Below are positions 1 to 9,377 of a stretch of DNA of 36,213 nucleotides, one piece after another. This stretch comes from Syntrophaceae bacterium (lineage in GTDB: Bacteria > Desulfobacterota > SM23-61). Numbering within the stretch: the stretch's first letter is position 1; each line of letters opens with the position of its first letter. Made by a program: the position numbers and the translations under genes. The notes under the pieces were generated by a model. It searched no databases. It saw nothing but the letters and a program-made list of their open reading frames with translations, and was not told where the DNA came from. Location: positions 1 through 36,213 of the forward strand of contig JACAEW010000110.1 in assembly GCA_013388675.1 (NCBI GenBank), written 5' to 3'.

Positions 1-66
1 CAAACCCGGCGGTAGGGGCGGGGCGCGAACCGCCCTACAACCTGTAGATTTAGAAAGGAGGGCATT

Positions 67-1290
67 ATGAAGAGAGCAGGAGGAGGATTCTTTCTGGTTG
101 TCCTGGCTTTATGCATTTTTTTCGGGTGGACCCATGGCGATTCTTTGGCCCAGGAAAAAACGGTCGCCTACTTGAGTTTGGCGGACTATACCGGGGCCAT
201 TGCCGGGCTCAACGTACCCGCCGACATGGGGGTGGAGGACTATTTCAAGGAGTTGAATGCCCGGGGAGGGGTGGAAGGGATCAAGGTCAAATTCATCGGG
301 GTGGATACCCGGTATGACGTGGCCCGGGGAGTTTCGGCGTACAAACGATACCGGACCGAGGCTAAGCTGCTGGTGGTCAATGCCATCGGGACTCCCATCG
401 GGAAGGCGGTCGCCCCCCTGGCGACGAAGGATAAACTCGTTCAGCTCGTCCCCGGGGACGGGGAGTTTCAGGCCAAGTTGGGAAGGATCTTCATCTGGGG
501 GCCTGCTTACCAGGACTCCTTTGCCGCCGCATTGGAATGGATGGTCAGTGACTGGAAAGCCAAGGGTAAAACGGGAATGCCGAAGATTGGGTTTATCAGC
601 TGGGACAGCCCCTACGGGAAAGAGTTCCTCCGCGGGGGAAAGGAGTATGCCGAGAAATTGAGAGTGCCCCTGTTGAAACCCGAATTCTTCCCCCCCGGAG
701 CCCTGGATCATACGGTCTACCTCACCCGCCTGGCCAGTGCCGGGGCCAACTATATCTTTGCCGGCGGAGTGGACCCCACCCCCACGAATATCGTCCGGGA
801 TGCCCACAAGCTCGGCCTGACCAAAAGCATCCAGATGGTCAACGACTATTGGGGGCCGACAGAACCCGTGGGCATTCGCGCCCACCCGGAACCCTTGGAG
901 GGGACGGTCATTACCTCCTACTATTTAAGGGGTGAAGAGGCCAAAAAGCACCCCTTATCGGCCTTGTGGACCAAATATCGGGGAAAACCCATCGCCGATT
1001 TGAATGAAAGCTACATCTTCGGAACGGTTTGGGGGATGGACTTCGAAGAAGCTCTTAAGATGGCCCTCAAGGATGGGGGATACGAAAAACTTGACGGGGA
1101 AGCCATGTTCAAAGCGTATCAAAAGCTCACCGGGTTCAAGAGGCAGGGGATCACCGGGCCCAACGCTTACAGCTCTACATCGCGACGGGGCAGTCTGGAG
1201 GTCAAGTTCTATCAGGTAAAAGGCGCCCGGGCGGTCCCGATCACGGATTGGATAAAAGCCCCCGATGCGGTCTCCCTGCATACATTTTAG
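67..1290 (+). CDS. Branched-chain amino acid-type ABC transporter substrate-binding protein (periplasmic, LivK-like)
   Basis: 407 aa ORF, N-terminal signal peptide, RBS ggaggg upstream of ATG, SBP-like sequence (VAYLSLADYTGAIAGLN..., GVDTRYDVARGVSAYKRY); an ABC ATPase follows on the same strand. Confidence 0.85.
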   Translation: MKRAGGGFFLVVLALCIFFGWTHGDSLAQEKTVAYLSLADYTGAIAGLNVPADMGVEDYFKELNARGGVEGIKVKFIGVDTRYDVARGVSAYKRYRTEAKLLVVNAIGTPIGKAVAPLATKDKLVQLVPGDGEFQAKLGRIFIWGPAYQDSFAAALEWMVSDWKAKGKTGMPKIGFISWDSPYGKEFLRGGKEYAEKLRVPLLKPEFFPPGALDHTVYLTRLASAGANYIFAGGVDPTPTNIVRDAHKLGLTKSIQMVNDYWGPTEPVGIRAHPEPLEGTVITSYYLRGEEAKKHPLSALWTKYRGKPIADLNESYIFGTVWGMDFEEALKMALKDGGYEKLDGEAMFKAYQKLTGFKRQGITGPNAYSSTSRRGSLEVKFYQVKGARAVPITDWIKAPDAVSLHTF

Positions 1291-1324
1291 GAATTCACCA
1301 TTCTAAAATAAGGAGGGGAAGAAA

Positions 1325-1843
1325 ATGAGGAAATGGCATTTTCTCGTATTTGTCGCGCTGGCCATGGCGCTTCTGGGAGCCTGCCAGTCGGCACCCCCAT
1401 CCCAGGACTGGACCATCAGCCCGCTGCGGGTTCCCCCGGCGCCTGAACCCCCAGTCGTAAGGGTGGCGCTCCCAACCACACTTCCAGACATGCTCGTCAT
1501 CCTTCGGACACGCATCTATTTTACCGGGTCGGGATACCAGCCGAAGGAGATGGTTGTGGTGGAGATGGACGTTCCTCCCGGACTGGAGATCCCGGCGGTG
1601 AAGCCGGGGGACCCGGTGGGGGTAGCTTTCGGATATGCCGATGAAAAAGGGGAGTTCACGGCCGATGTCACTCCCCCGACCAAGATCATGACTTTCCTGC
1701 GGGGGGATATCAGTCCGACTCTGGCCCCCGATCCCAAGTCCTTCAAACCCATTCCCCATGGGGTTTACACCTTCCGGGTTACCGGGGTTGAGTCGGGAAG
1801 GACTGCACTGTCCAAGATAGAGTTTCACCCACCGGGCAAATGA
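1325..1843 (+). CDS. Putative lipoprotein of unknown function
   Basis: 172 aa ORF with lipobox-like N-terminus (LAMALLGAC), RBS aggagggg, sits between SBP and ATPase genes. Confidence 0.65.
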   Translation: MRKWHFLVFVALAMALLGACQSAPPSQDWTISPLRVPPAPEPPVVRVALPTTLPDMLVILRTRIYFTGSGYQPKEMVVVEMDVPPGLEIPAVKPGDPVGVAFGYADEKGEFTADVTPPTKIMTFLRGDISPTLAPDPKSFKPIPHGVYTFRVTGVESGRTALSKIEFHPPGK

Positions 1844-1862
1844 TGGAAGCAGAAAGGGCCCC

Positions 1863-2657
1863 ATGCTTCGGTTGAACAACATCGAAGTGATCTACAGCGA
1901 TGTAATTCTGGTGCTCAAAGGTGTCTCCTTGGAGGTGGCCCCGGGAAAGATCGTGGCTCTTCTGGGGGCCAACGGGGCGGGCAAGACGACCACCCTGAAG
2001 GCCATTTCCGGGATTCTTCGCACCGAAGAGGGAGAGGTCACCGACGGGAGCATTGAATTCGAGGGCCGGCGGATCGACCGCCTGGACCCGGAGGAGATTG
2101 TCCGCCTGGGCATCGTTCAGGTCATGGAGGGACACCGGCTTTTCGAACACCTCACCGTAGAGGAGAACCTCCTCGTGGGGGCCTACGCCCGCGGCGACAG
2201 CTTGGCCGTGAAGCGGGATCTCCATCGGGTTTACGAGTACTTTCCGCGCCTGAACGACCTCAGCAATAGGACCAGCGGGTACCTCTCGGGAGGGGAGCGG
2301 CAGATGCTGGTCATGGGACGGGGCCTCATGGCCCGGCCCAAGGTGATGCTCCTGGACGAGCCGTCCTTGGGGCTCAGCCCGGTCCTAGTCAGGGAGATTT
2401 TCAAGATCGCCCGGCGAATCAACGCGGAGGAGAAGAGCTCCATTCTCCTGGTGGAGCAGAACGCGGTGGCCGCGCTTTCCGTGGCCGAGTACGGGTACGT
2501 CATGGAGAACGGGAAGGTAGTGCTCGACGGGCCCACTCCCAAACTGAAGGATAACGAGGATATCAAGGAATTTTACCTGGGTTTGAGCGGCGTGGGGCAG
2601 CGCAAGAGCTACCGGGAAGTCAAGCATTACAAACGCCGGAAAAGGTGGTTGGGATAG
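1863..2657 (+). CDS. Branched-chain amino acid-type ABC transporter ATP-binding protein (LivF-like)
   Basis: Walker A GANGAGKTTT, signature YLSGGERQM, Walker B VMLLDEPSLGLSP; basic tail SYREVKHYKRRKRWLG. Confidence 0.92.
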   Translation: MLRLNNIEVIYSDVILVLKGVSLEVAPGKIVALLGANGAGKTTTLKAISGILRTEEGEVTDGSIEFEGRRIDRLDPEEIVRLGIVQVMEGHRLFEHLTVEENLLVGAYARGDSLAVKRDLHRVYEYFPRLNDLSNRTSGYLSGGERQMLVMGRGLMARPKVMLLDEPSLGLSPVLVREIFKIARRINAEEKSSILLVEQNAVAALSVAEYGYVMENGKVVLDGPTPKLKDNEDIKEFYLGLSGVGQRKSYREVKHYKRRKRWLG

Positions 2658-2809
2658 AAACAGGGGTTGCGGGTTTGGGGATAAGGACAACCCGGCGGGT
2701 CGCCCCTATCCGATAAGGATGATTTTCTGTAAGTATGTCAGCGAAAGATTTCCAAACTTCGTAACTGTTTAGCCACAGGGGAAAAGAGATCCCAATATAT
2801 GAGGAAGCC

Positions 2810-2950
2810 TAGAAATCCCCCTTGATCCCCCTTTTTCCAAAGGGGAAATCCGCTTTCATTCCTCTGAATCATTCAAAAAAGTCCCTTTCCCTTTGAAAAA
2901 AGCGAGGCCGGGAGGGATTTTGGGGGAAGCCTTTTTAACTAGCTAAACAT
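2810..2950. repeat. Degenerate AAATCCCCC/GGGGATTT intergenic repeat copies
   Basis: agaaatcccccttgatccccctttttccaaaggggaaatcc and ccctttgaaaaaagcgaggccgggagggattttgggg. Confidence 0.6.
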
Positions 2951-3074
2951 TCACCAAAATTCAAACCCGATTTTCCCTTCGTGGGGCCCCCTTTCCTGAT
3001 GCCCTTCAAAGCGGAGTCCTTCCGAAAAAAAACACATCATAACCCCGTTTGTCCGGCTTCAAAAGTGTGATAAA

Positions 3075-3593
3075 ATGGCCCTGTTTCCGACTATTTCGGT
3101 TGGGAGGTGTCCCATCACTAAGGAAAATACAGACCCGTTGGCTGAGCGAAGGCAGAAGGAAGAGCTTCTACAGCGCCTTTCCCACCCTTTTCCCACCCTA
3201 ATGGTGGACCGGATCATATCGGTGGAAAAAGAAAAATCCATTCATACCGCAAAATGGGTCACGGCCAATGAGTTCTATTTGGCCGGCCATTTTCCGGAAG
3301 AGCCGATCCTTCCCGGGGTCCTGACCCTCGAGGGGATGGCGCAGAGCGCCATCTTCCTGGTTGCCGAATCCTTCGCCCGGGGACGCCTGAGCTGTTTTTT
3401 GGAAAAGGTAGACCGGGTGAGGTTCAAGAAGGCCGTCCTTCCGGGAGACCGGGTGGATTTTCGCGTCCAGCTTGCGGGCAGGGAAGGGGAGACCTGGAAA
3501 TTCAAGGGCCAAGCCCATGTGGCCGAAGAAACGGCCGCCGAAGCCAACCTCGTGCTTCGGGTCAGCTTTCGGGAAGTGGGGTTTGAGATATGA
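3075..3593 (+). CDS. 3-hydroxyacyl-ACP dehydratase, FabZ/FabA-like hotdog protein with intact active-site motif
   Basis: Motif GHFPEEPILPGVLTLEGMAQ; FabZ-like HPFPTLMVDRI N-terminus; the true start may lie downstream of 3075. Confidence 0.85.
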   Translation: MALFPTISVGRCPITKENTDPLAERRQKEELLQRLSHPFPTLMVDRIISVEKEKSIHTAKWVTANEFYLAGHFPEEPILPGVLTLEGMAQSAIFLVAESFARGRLSCFLEKVDRVRFKKAVLPGDRVDFRVQLAGREGETWKFKGQAHVAEETAAEANLVLRVSFREVGFEI

Positions 3594-4021
3594 TGGAAAA
3601 CCGTGTGATCCAGAGCATCCTTCCGCACCGTTATCCCTTTCTTTTGGTGGACCGGATCGTAGAGATGGAGCCGGGCAAGCGGGGAGTGGGGATCAAAAAC
3701 GTGACCGGCAACGAGTGGTTCCTGAACGCGGGGGCGGACTACCCTCCGGTTATGCTCCTGGAGTCCCTGGCCCAGGTGGGGGGGATCGTCCTGGGCTGCA
3801 AGGCTCGGGAGGAAAACCCCAACAGCCGGTTCATCGGCCTCTTCGCCGGAGTCTCCGACTTTCAATTCCTGCGCTTTCCGGCCGTGGGGGAGCAGGTCAC
3901 TCTGACGGTGGAACTTAGCCAGAGCCTGGCCTCCATCTACCGATTCAACTCCACGGCGCTCGTGGAAGGGGGAAAGATCGCCGGGGGCCAGATTCTCATT
4001 TCTTTTTCCCGGACCGCCTGA
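3590..4021 (+). CDS. FabZ-like hotdog protein lacking the catalytic His (degenerate dehydratase / ApeP-like)
   Basis: ILPHRYPFLLVDRIVE and PPVMLLESLAQVGG match the FabZ scaffold but the GHFP segment is replaced by LNAGADY; ATGA overlap with the upstream dehydratase. Confidence 0.8.
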   Translation: MMENRVIQSILPHRYPFLLVDRIVEMEPGKRGVGIKNVTGNEWFLNAGADYPPVMLLESLAQVGGIVLGCKAREENPNSRFIGLFAGVSDFQFLRFPAVGEQVTLTVELSQSLASIYRFNSTALVEGGKIAGGQILISFSRTA

Positions 4022-4029
4022 ATAAGCCG

Positions 4030-4956
4030 ATGAAGCGTTTTCTTTTCCTCCCTTGGGTGTTGTCCGTCATCGGACTGCTCGGCCTGACTCATTCGGCTTT
4101 TGGGCAGGGGGCTTCCGGATATCTTTCCATCCCTTCGAAGAGAATATCCCTCTCCGGGGTCAATGTCCATTTCGTGGAAGCGGGGAAAGGCCCTCCGCTC
4201 CTGTTCCTTCATGGATTGGGGGGGTCCTGGAAAGACTGGTCCGCCAACCTTCCGGCCTTTGCCGCCACCCACCGGGTGATGGCATTGGATTTTCCCGGCT
4301 TCGGGGATTCGGATAAACCCGAGGTGGAATATTCCATAGAATGGTTGACCGATGTGGTGGAGAAGTTCATCCAAGAACAAAAGATCGACCCGGTGAACCT
4401 GGTGGCCCATTCGATGGGAGGACTGGTAGCCCTGAATTTGGCCTCCCGGCCCAATTCGCGGGTCAAGAAGTTGATCGTTGCCGACGCCGTGGGGATCGGG
4501 GACAAATCGGAATTCCTCGGTTACGCCATGTCTAAGAAGATCATGGGGCCCGAGACCCGCTGGGAAAACGTGGAAGCCTTCCTGAAGAATGAATTCCGGG
4601 CCATGGCAGACGATTTTATCAAGCAACAAAAGCCCCAGACGGCCCGGGAATTCTTTGAATCCCTCAAAATGCCCCTTACCGGAAAACCCCTTGTGCCCAT
4701 GACTCCCTCGGTCCAGATGACCGCCGACATCATTGATTTCGACATCCGCCCCAAATTGGGTTCGATTCGCCAGCCGACGCTCATCCTCTGGGGTGCGAAG
4801 GACCCGGTTGTTCCTCCCCAGGATGCCTCCTTCCTCCACAAAGAAGTCCGCTCCTCCACCCTGGTCCTTTTTCCCAACAGCGGCCACTCCCCCATGATCG
4901 AGCATCCCTCCCTTTTTAACCAGGAGCTGGATAAGTTCCTGCGCGCGGGAAAATAG
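4030..4956 (+). CDS. Secreted alpha/beta hydrolase
   Basis: Signal peptide MKRFLFLPWVLSVIGLLGLTHSAFG, oxyanion motif HGLGGSWKDW, nucleophile elbow AHSMGG, C-terminal GHSPMIEHP. Confidence 0.88.
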   Translation: MKRFLFLPWVLSVIGLLGLTHSAFGQGASGYLSIPSKRISLSGVNVHFVEAGKGPPLLFLHGLGGSWKDWSANLPAFAATHRVMALDFPGFGDSDKPEVEYSIEWLTDVVEKFIQEQKIDPVNLVAHSMGGLVALNLASRPNSRVKKLIVADAVGIGDKSEFLGYAMSKKIMGPETRWENVEAFLKNEFRAMADDFIKQQKPQTAREFFESLKMPLTGKPLVPMTPSVQMTADIIDFDIRPKLGSIRQPTLILWGAKDPVVPPQDASFLHKEVRSSTLVLFPNSGHSPMIEHPSLFNQELDKFLRAGK

Positions 4957-4985
4957 CCCCAATCGATGGTTTTGCTTGGGAAATA

Positions 4986-5023
4986 AAAAAAGGGCGGAGC
5001 CATTTCTGACCGCGCCCTTTTTT
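4986..5023. terminator. Bidirectional intrinsic terminator between convergent genes
   Basis: AAAAAAGGGCG (4986-4996) pairs with CGCCCTTTTTT (5013-5023), giving a U-tract on both strands. Confidence 0.8.
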
Positions 5024-5132
5024 CTGGGACTTTTTGCCGGATCGTTTAAATATGGGTCTTCTCCCAATCGAGTGGGTAAAAAGGGAGAAAACGACTCCAT
5101 CGCATAGGCCCAGGGGGGCGAAACGCCCTTCT

Positions 5133-8100
5133 CTACTTCCAAGAAGGAGTTAGGACCTTAAAAGTGGCGTCTTTCCTGAACAGTTCGTCATCCCCTTTTT
5201 CCAGGTACAATTTTAAATTTCTATGCCTTATATAATGCCCGGGGGATTTGAGGGATTCGAAGGATGACCAGGCGCGATCCGCCAGCCCGGGGACCAACCG
5301 GAAGGTGGCGTCTTTCTTGAACAGGTCTTCATCCCTATACTTATCCAGTTTGATCATGCCATCCTGGACCCGGAAATAATACCCCGGGTAATTCACGGAT
5401 TGGAAGGAGACGTACTCTTTTTGCAAGGAGGGATATTGTTGCTCCGCGAGCCCCGGGATGATCCGAAAGGCGGCATCCCTTTGATCCATCTCGGTGCCCA
5501 CGACGGTTACCTCTCCCAGGAAATTTCGGTGCCGAATATAGCGGTCGGGGTAGTTGAAGGATTGGAGGGTAATCTGTCCGGCCTTTTCCATTTCGACCAG
5601 CGTAAAGGTCTCCCATGGCCCGATCGTTGAACGATTGGCCGCGAGCTCCCGGCCGCCGCCCCCTTCGGCACATACATATTTCCCGTTATGAGTGCGCAGG
5701 GCCACCTGATTCGGACCCGCTCCAATCATTTCGAAAATCTCCCAGTCCTTGATGTGAAGCTGATTGGCCAGTACCTTTCCTCCGCCGCCACCCGCTGCCG
5801 ATAGATATTGGCCGTTGTTGGCCCGCAGGGCCACCTTTCCGCCCTCCAGTTGGATTAGTTCGAAAGTCTCCCATTCTTTAATTTGGTCCCGATTGGCTAC
5901 CACCTCTCCTCCACCGCCGCCCACCGCACACACATATTGGCCGTTGTTGGCCCGCAGGGCTACCGATCGGCAACCGGGCGTAAAATTAGCCGTCTTGTCG
6001 ACGTTGGTTATCTCTTTCATCTCCAGGCTGGCAATCGAGCCGCCCGAGATTTTTATTTCCCGGAACTGGGGTTTTTCGCCTTTCACCGCCCCAGAAGTGA
6101 AAAGAAGCGGGCTGTTTGCCCGGAGCCACAAATGCCTCAAGAAAAGCTGCCCCCCATCCGTAGTGGCCCTAAAAAATTTTCCCGAATAGTCGTCCGTGAA
6201 ATAATAAAAATTGGTATCCTCGGGTCGCTCGGTTTCTCGGATTTTTTCGATTCTAAACTCATGCACTTTGTGGGTATGACCGGAAAACACAAGAACGGGT
6301 GTTTTTACGGACGTCCCGCTTAGGCGGTTGATTTTATTCAAGAAGCTGAGGCTATTTCCATCCGCGCAATAAAAGTTTAGCAGCGGATCCCGTTTCCCGG
6401 ATTTAAAATGCTTTGTTTTCGTAAAGGAGAAACCATCGGCCACCAGGTCAGCGAAATTCTTTTTGTAATTTTTATACAGATTTGTCAGCCAAGGAATTGC
6501 CGCACGGGGGTCTTTTTCGTGTTCCTGCTCGAATAAGACTTGGATCCCTTCGGTTTCGCCCTTCTCCAACCCGATTAGAGGAGCATGGGTGAATACCAGA
6601 ACCATTCCGTGCTCCGGAGCGTTTTCCAAGGCTCGATGAGCGAGTCGTATTTGATCCTCCACGATTCCCCGGTTGTGCGGCCCGTCCTGGATATAATCTC
6701 TGTCTTCATCCTCTTTGCCTTCTATTCCGACAAATTCCTCCTGCCGGGGATACCGGTCTGCGCCCGTATTCAAGAACAGCAGCTGATGATTGCCGATCTT
6801 AATTTTAAAGTCCGTATCATAGTTGATTGTGGCAAGATATTGACTTAATCCCCGCGGTTTAGGCTTGGCCAGCCAATAGGACCAGTCTTGGTCCAGGCTT
6901 GGTACCCAGCCATCGGTGTTGATCTTTTCCTTAAACGTCTTACGTTCCGAGATTTTCTTGTGTTTTCCTCCATCGCGGGGAAAAGCCCAGCAGTCATATT
7001 CACGGCCTTCCCCTTCCAAAAGACCATAACGCTCATTCGAATATCGACGATGGAGCATATATTCTGCCCACAGGACATTAAGATGTATTTTCAAGGATAA
7101 AGGCACCTCGTTCGCCAAGTAGTCGTGATTTCCAAGGACCGTGAAAATCGGGCACAGAAGCTCTTCCCCCTTGCCGTCCAGTCCCAGGATGATTTCGTAG
7201 AATTTGTTGAAATTCGAATAGCGCCAGGAATGCCCCGTGGCATCCTCTCGCCGGTCTTTGGCAAAATCTCCCTGTCCGCAAATAAACTTGCCATCCCACC
7301 AGCCGTCAAAATAGTAATCTGTGATGTCCCCTGTTAAAACGACGAGGATCTTTTCTCCGGCCCTCACTCTGGCATTCGCCAGCTTGATGAAGGCCCGGAG
7401 GTTGTCATTGAAGTTGATGTACCTCGAGGCGAGGGTCTTGCATTCACTCTCATTGCGAACCTGGCACAAGATTTCAGGGATCTGATCATTCCTCCTGGCA
7501 ATATGGGTATCGGTGATGTGCAGAATAGTAAACTCGTTGGACTGACTTAAGCTTTCGTGCACATAAACGGCATGGGGGTTGAAAATATTCCATCCCGTGT
7601 CGGGGTCCCCCACGATTCGGAGTTCTAAAAAAGCGGGCCATCCCACGGAGGTTTTCACCTCTTGAATCTGGTCTTCCCCCATCCCGACCTGAATGCGGGC
7701 GTCCCATCGGTAGCGCGCATCGTATTGTTGCTCAGGCCCGGTTTCGGCGAAAGTTCCCGAGGCGTAGCCCTTTGCGCCGTTTTCGAATTTCGGATGGCGA
7801 AAAACTTCGCCTACGCTGAGGATATTGAGGGTGATCTCCTTGCCCCTTACCGCGATTCTGGGGGGATATCGCCGCAGCCGCTCTGCCACCTGGGCCGGCG
7901 TTGGGATGGGGATTTCCGGCTCGGGTTTATCTCCCAGCCACCTGAGCCTTCCAGAAACGGTGATTTCGAAGCGTCTCAGGTCCTGGGAAGTTAGAATGAG
8001 CGGATTCCCCAGGCGGGGGCGAGCGATCTCTACTAACGACGCAAGTATTCCGGCCGCTCTGGGCTGTTTCTCCGCCGAAACAGGTCCGGATGCTTCCTTC

Positions 8101-8678
8101 GCGGCCTGGATCGTAAAGGGGCTATCACTGGAATCCGATATCAGGCCGTCGGGGGTCATAACAATAACCTGGAACTCCCGACCTTCCTGGGTCAGGGTTT
8201 CCGGAATCGTGTAGGAATATTCCCCGGAATTGGGAACTCGATCCGCAATCGGGATCCATACCCCAACTCCAGGCCCCCATTTCAGCCCAATCCGGACCTC
8301 GGGGATGTTTCCCGAGCTCGTCCAACGAATGGTAAAAGTTTTTCCCTTTTCCCATACCTCGCCGCCGTTTGGCGCGGTAACCCGGATTCTTCTGGGCTGT
8401 GCCGTTTGGGCCATCTTGAAAGCAGGATCGGTCTTGGTTTCATCATGGGCAATGGTCTTATTCTTTTCGGCAGCAGGAGGAAGAAGAGCTTCCCTGAAGG
8501 CGAGGGAAGGATTCCTTTGGTCGTCCCCCGCCCCCTCATTCCGGGCCACGGTAGCATGCAACGTGATCAACAGCCCCATAAGGGCGAAGAAAATAATCCT
8601 ATGAACCCTCATTTTCATGCCCTCCTTTTGGAAGAATTGATAGGCTTCGTGCTTCCTGAATTCCTGGCCGTTTTCCAT
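5133..8678 (-). CDS. Secreted multidomain calcineurin-like metallophosphoesterase with Kre9/KNH-like Ig domain, fascin-like repeats and AbfB-like repeats
   Basis: PNGGEVWEKGKTFTIRW (KNH-like); ILHITDTHIARR, LTGDITD, VLGNHDY, FTHAP, SGHTHKVHEF (metallophosphoesterase); three VALRANNGQYV..GGGG repeats; three NYPxxYIRHRN...DATF repeats. Better start is probably ATG at 8612 (MRVHRIIFFALMGLLITLHATVA), 8 nt downstream of AGGAGG. Confidence 0.85.
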   Translation of the reverse strand: MENGQEFRKHEAYQFFQKEGMKMRVHRIIFFALMGLLITLHATVARNEGAGDDQRNPSLAFREALLPPAAEKNKTIAHDETKTDPAFKMAQTAQPRRIRVTAPNGGEVWEKGKTFTIRWTSSGNIPEVRIGLKWGPGVGVWIPIADRVPNSGEYSYTIPETLTQEGREFQVIVMTPDGLISDSSDSPFTIQAAKEASGPVSAEKQPRAAGILASLVEIARPRLGNPLILTSQDLRRFEITVSGRLRWLGDKPEPEIPIPTPAQVAERLRRYPPRIAVRGKEITLNILSVGEVFRHPKFENGAKGYASGTFAETGPEQQYDARYRWDARIQVGMGEDQIQEVKTSVGWPAFLELRIVGDPDTGWNIFNPHAVYVHESLSQSNEFTILHITDTHIARRNDQIPEILCQVRNESECKTLASRYINFNDNLRAFIKLANARVRAGEKILVVLTGDITDYYFDGWWDGKFICGQGDFAKDRREDATGHSWRYSNFNKFYEIILGLDGKGEELLCPIFTVLGNHDYLANEVPLSLKIHLNVLWAEYMLHRRYSNERYGLLEGEGREYDCWAFPRDGGKHKKISERKTFKEKINTDGWVPSLDQDWSYWLAKPKPRGLSQYLATINYDTDFKIKIGNHQLLFLNTGADRYPRQEEFVGIEGKEDEDRDYIQDGPHNRGIVEDQIRLAHRALENAPEHGMVLVFTHAPLIGLEKGETEGIQVLFEQEHEKDPRAAIPWLTNLYKNYKKNFADLVADGFSFTKTKHFKSGKRDPLLNFYCADGNSLSFLNKINRLSGTSVKTPVLVFSGHTHKVHEFRIEKIRETERPEDTNFYYFTDDYSGKFFRATTDGGQLFLRHLWLRANSPLLFTSGAVKGEKPQFREIKISGGSIASLEMKEITNVDKTANFTPGCRSVALRANNGQYVCAVGGGGGEVVANRDQIKEWETFELIQLEGGKVALRANNGQYLSAAGGGGGKVLANQLHIKDWEIFEMIGAGPNQVALRTHNGKYVCAEGGGGRELAANRSTIGPWETFTLVEMEKAGQITLQSFNYPDRYIRHRNFLGEVTVVGTEMDQRDAAFRIIPGLAEQQYPSLQKEYVSFQSVNYPGYYFRVQDGMIKLDKYRDEDLFKKDATFRLVPGLADRAWSSFESLKSPGHYIRHRNLKLYLEKGDDELFRKDATFKVLTPSWK

Positions 8679-8893
8679 TCAAGATGAGAATGGATTGATT
8701 CAATAGTGACGGAAATCCCCTCCTTTCCCATTGGTACCCACTCGGGATAAAATTTGAAAAGGCATATAAATCCCATGCTTTACATTCAAAAGTCGGATCG
8801 GGAAATCCATCTCCAGCCTTATTTTCAAATAAATAAAAATACCAAGTCAAGGGCAAAAATGAGGAATCATCCTTTCTTGCCCAAGATGTATGC

Positions 8894-9373
8894 TTAGAGT
8901 GCAGAAACCGGTAATTTCAAATAATCGAACAGGTTAAGGAGATTGGGTTGCAATTCGGGAGGGATATGGTAGAGCAATCTTCCGTCCAGGGCTTGGAGGA
9001 CCTGGGTTTCTTCTCCGGTGACCAGGAGTTTCGAGTCTCTTTTCCGGATTGCCTGGAATTGAAAGGTTAGGGCGGCTTTGGTGGGCTTCAAGACCGTAGT
9101 GCGGATAATGATTTCGTCTCCCAAGCGGGCGGGTTCTTTGTAGGAACACTTCAGGTCGATAACGGGAGCTATATAACCCAGGCGGGTGAAATCCTGGGGG
9201 GAAAGCTGGAACTTGCTCAAAAGAGCGCTTCGACCCACTTCGAACCAGGCTATGTAGTGACCGTGCCAGACGATCCCCCAAGAATCTACCTCGTGGAATC
9301 GGACCCGGATTTCGGTTTCATCATATTTCATAAAGGCAGCACCGTAGGGGCGACCGGCCGATCGCCCCCCCAT
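8894..9373 (-). CDS. Hotdog acyl-CoA/ACP thioesterase, YbgC/4-hydroxybenzoyl-CoA thioesterase family
   Basis: VRFHEVDSWGIVWHGHYIAWFEVGRSALL motif; start could be 9373 or 9331. Confidence 0.85.
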   Translation of the reverse strand: MGGRSAGRPYGAAFMKYDETEIRVRFHEVDSWGIVWHGHYIAWFEVGRSALLSKFQLSPQDFTRLGYIAPVIDLKCSYKEPARLGDEIIIRTTVLKPTKAALTFQFQAIRKRDSKLLVTGEETQVLQALDGRLLYHIPPELQPNLLNLFDYLKLPVSAL

Positions 9374-9377
9374 TCCA

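Noticed and set aside
3937-5142. 401 aa minus-strand ORF opposite the alpha/beta hydrolase
   Set aside because: Antisense to a gene with intact hydrolase motifs and spans the terminator; no domain signature
5640-5972. Possible CRISPR-like array from the regular 129-bp repeats
   Set aside because: Repeats are in frame inside a coding region and encode fascin-like units; no short-repeat/spacer structure
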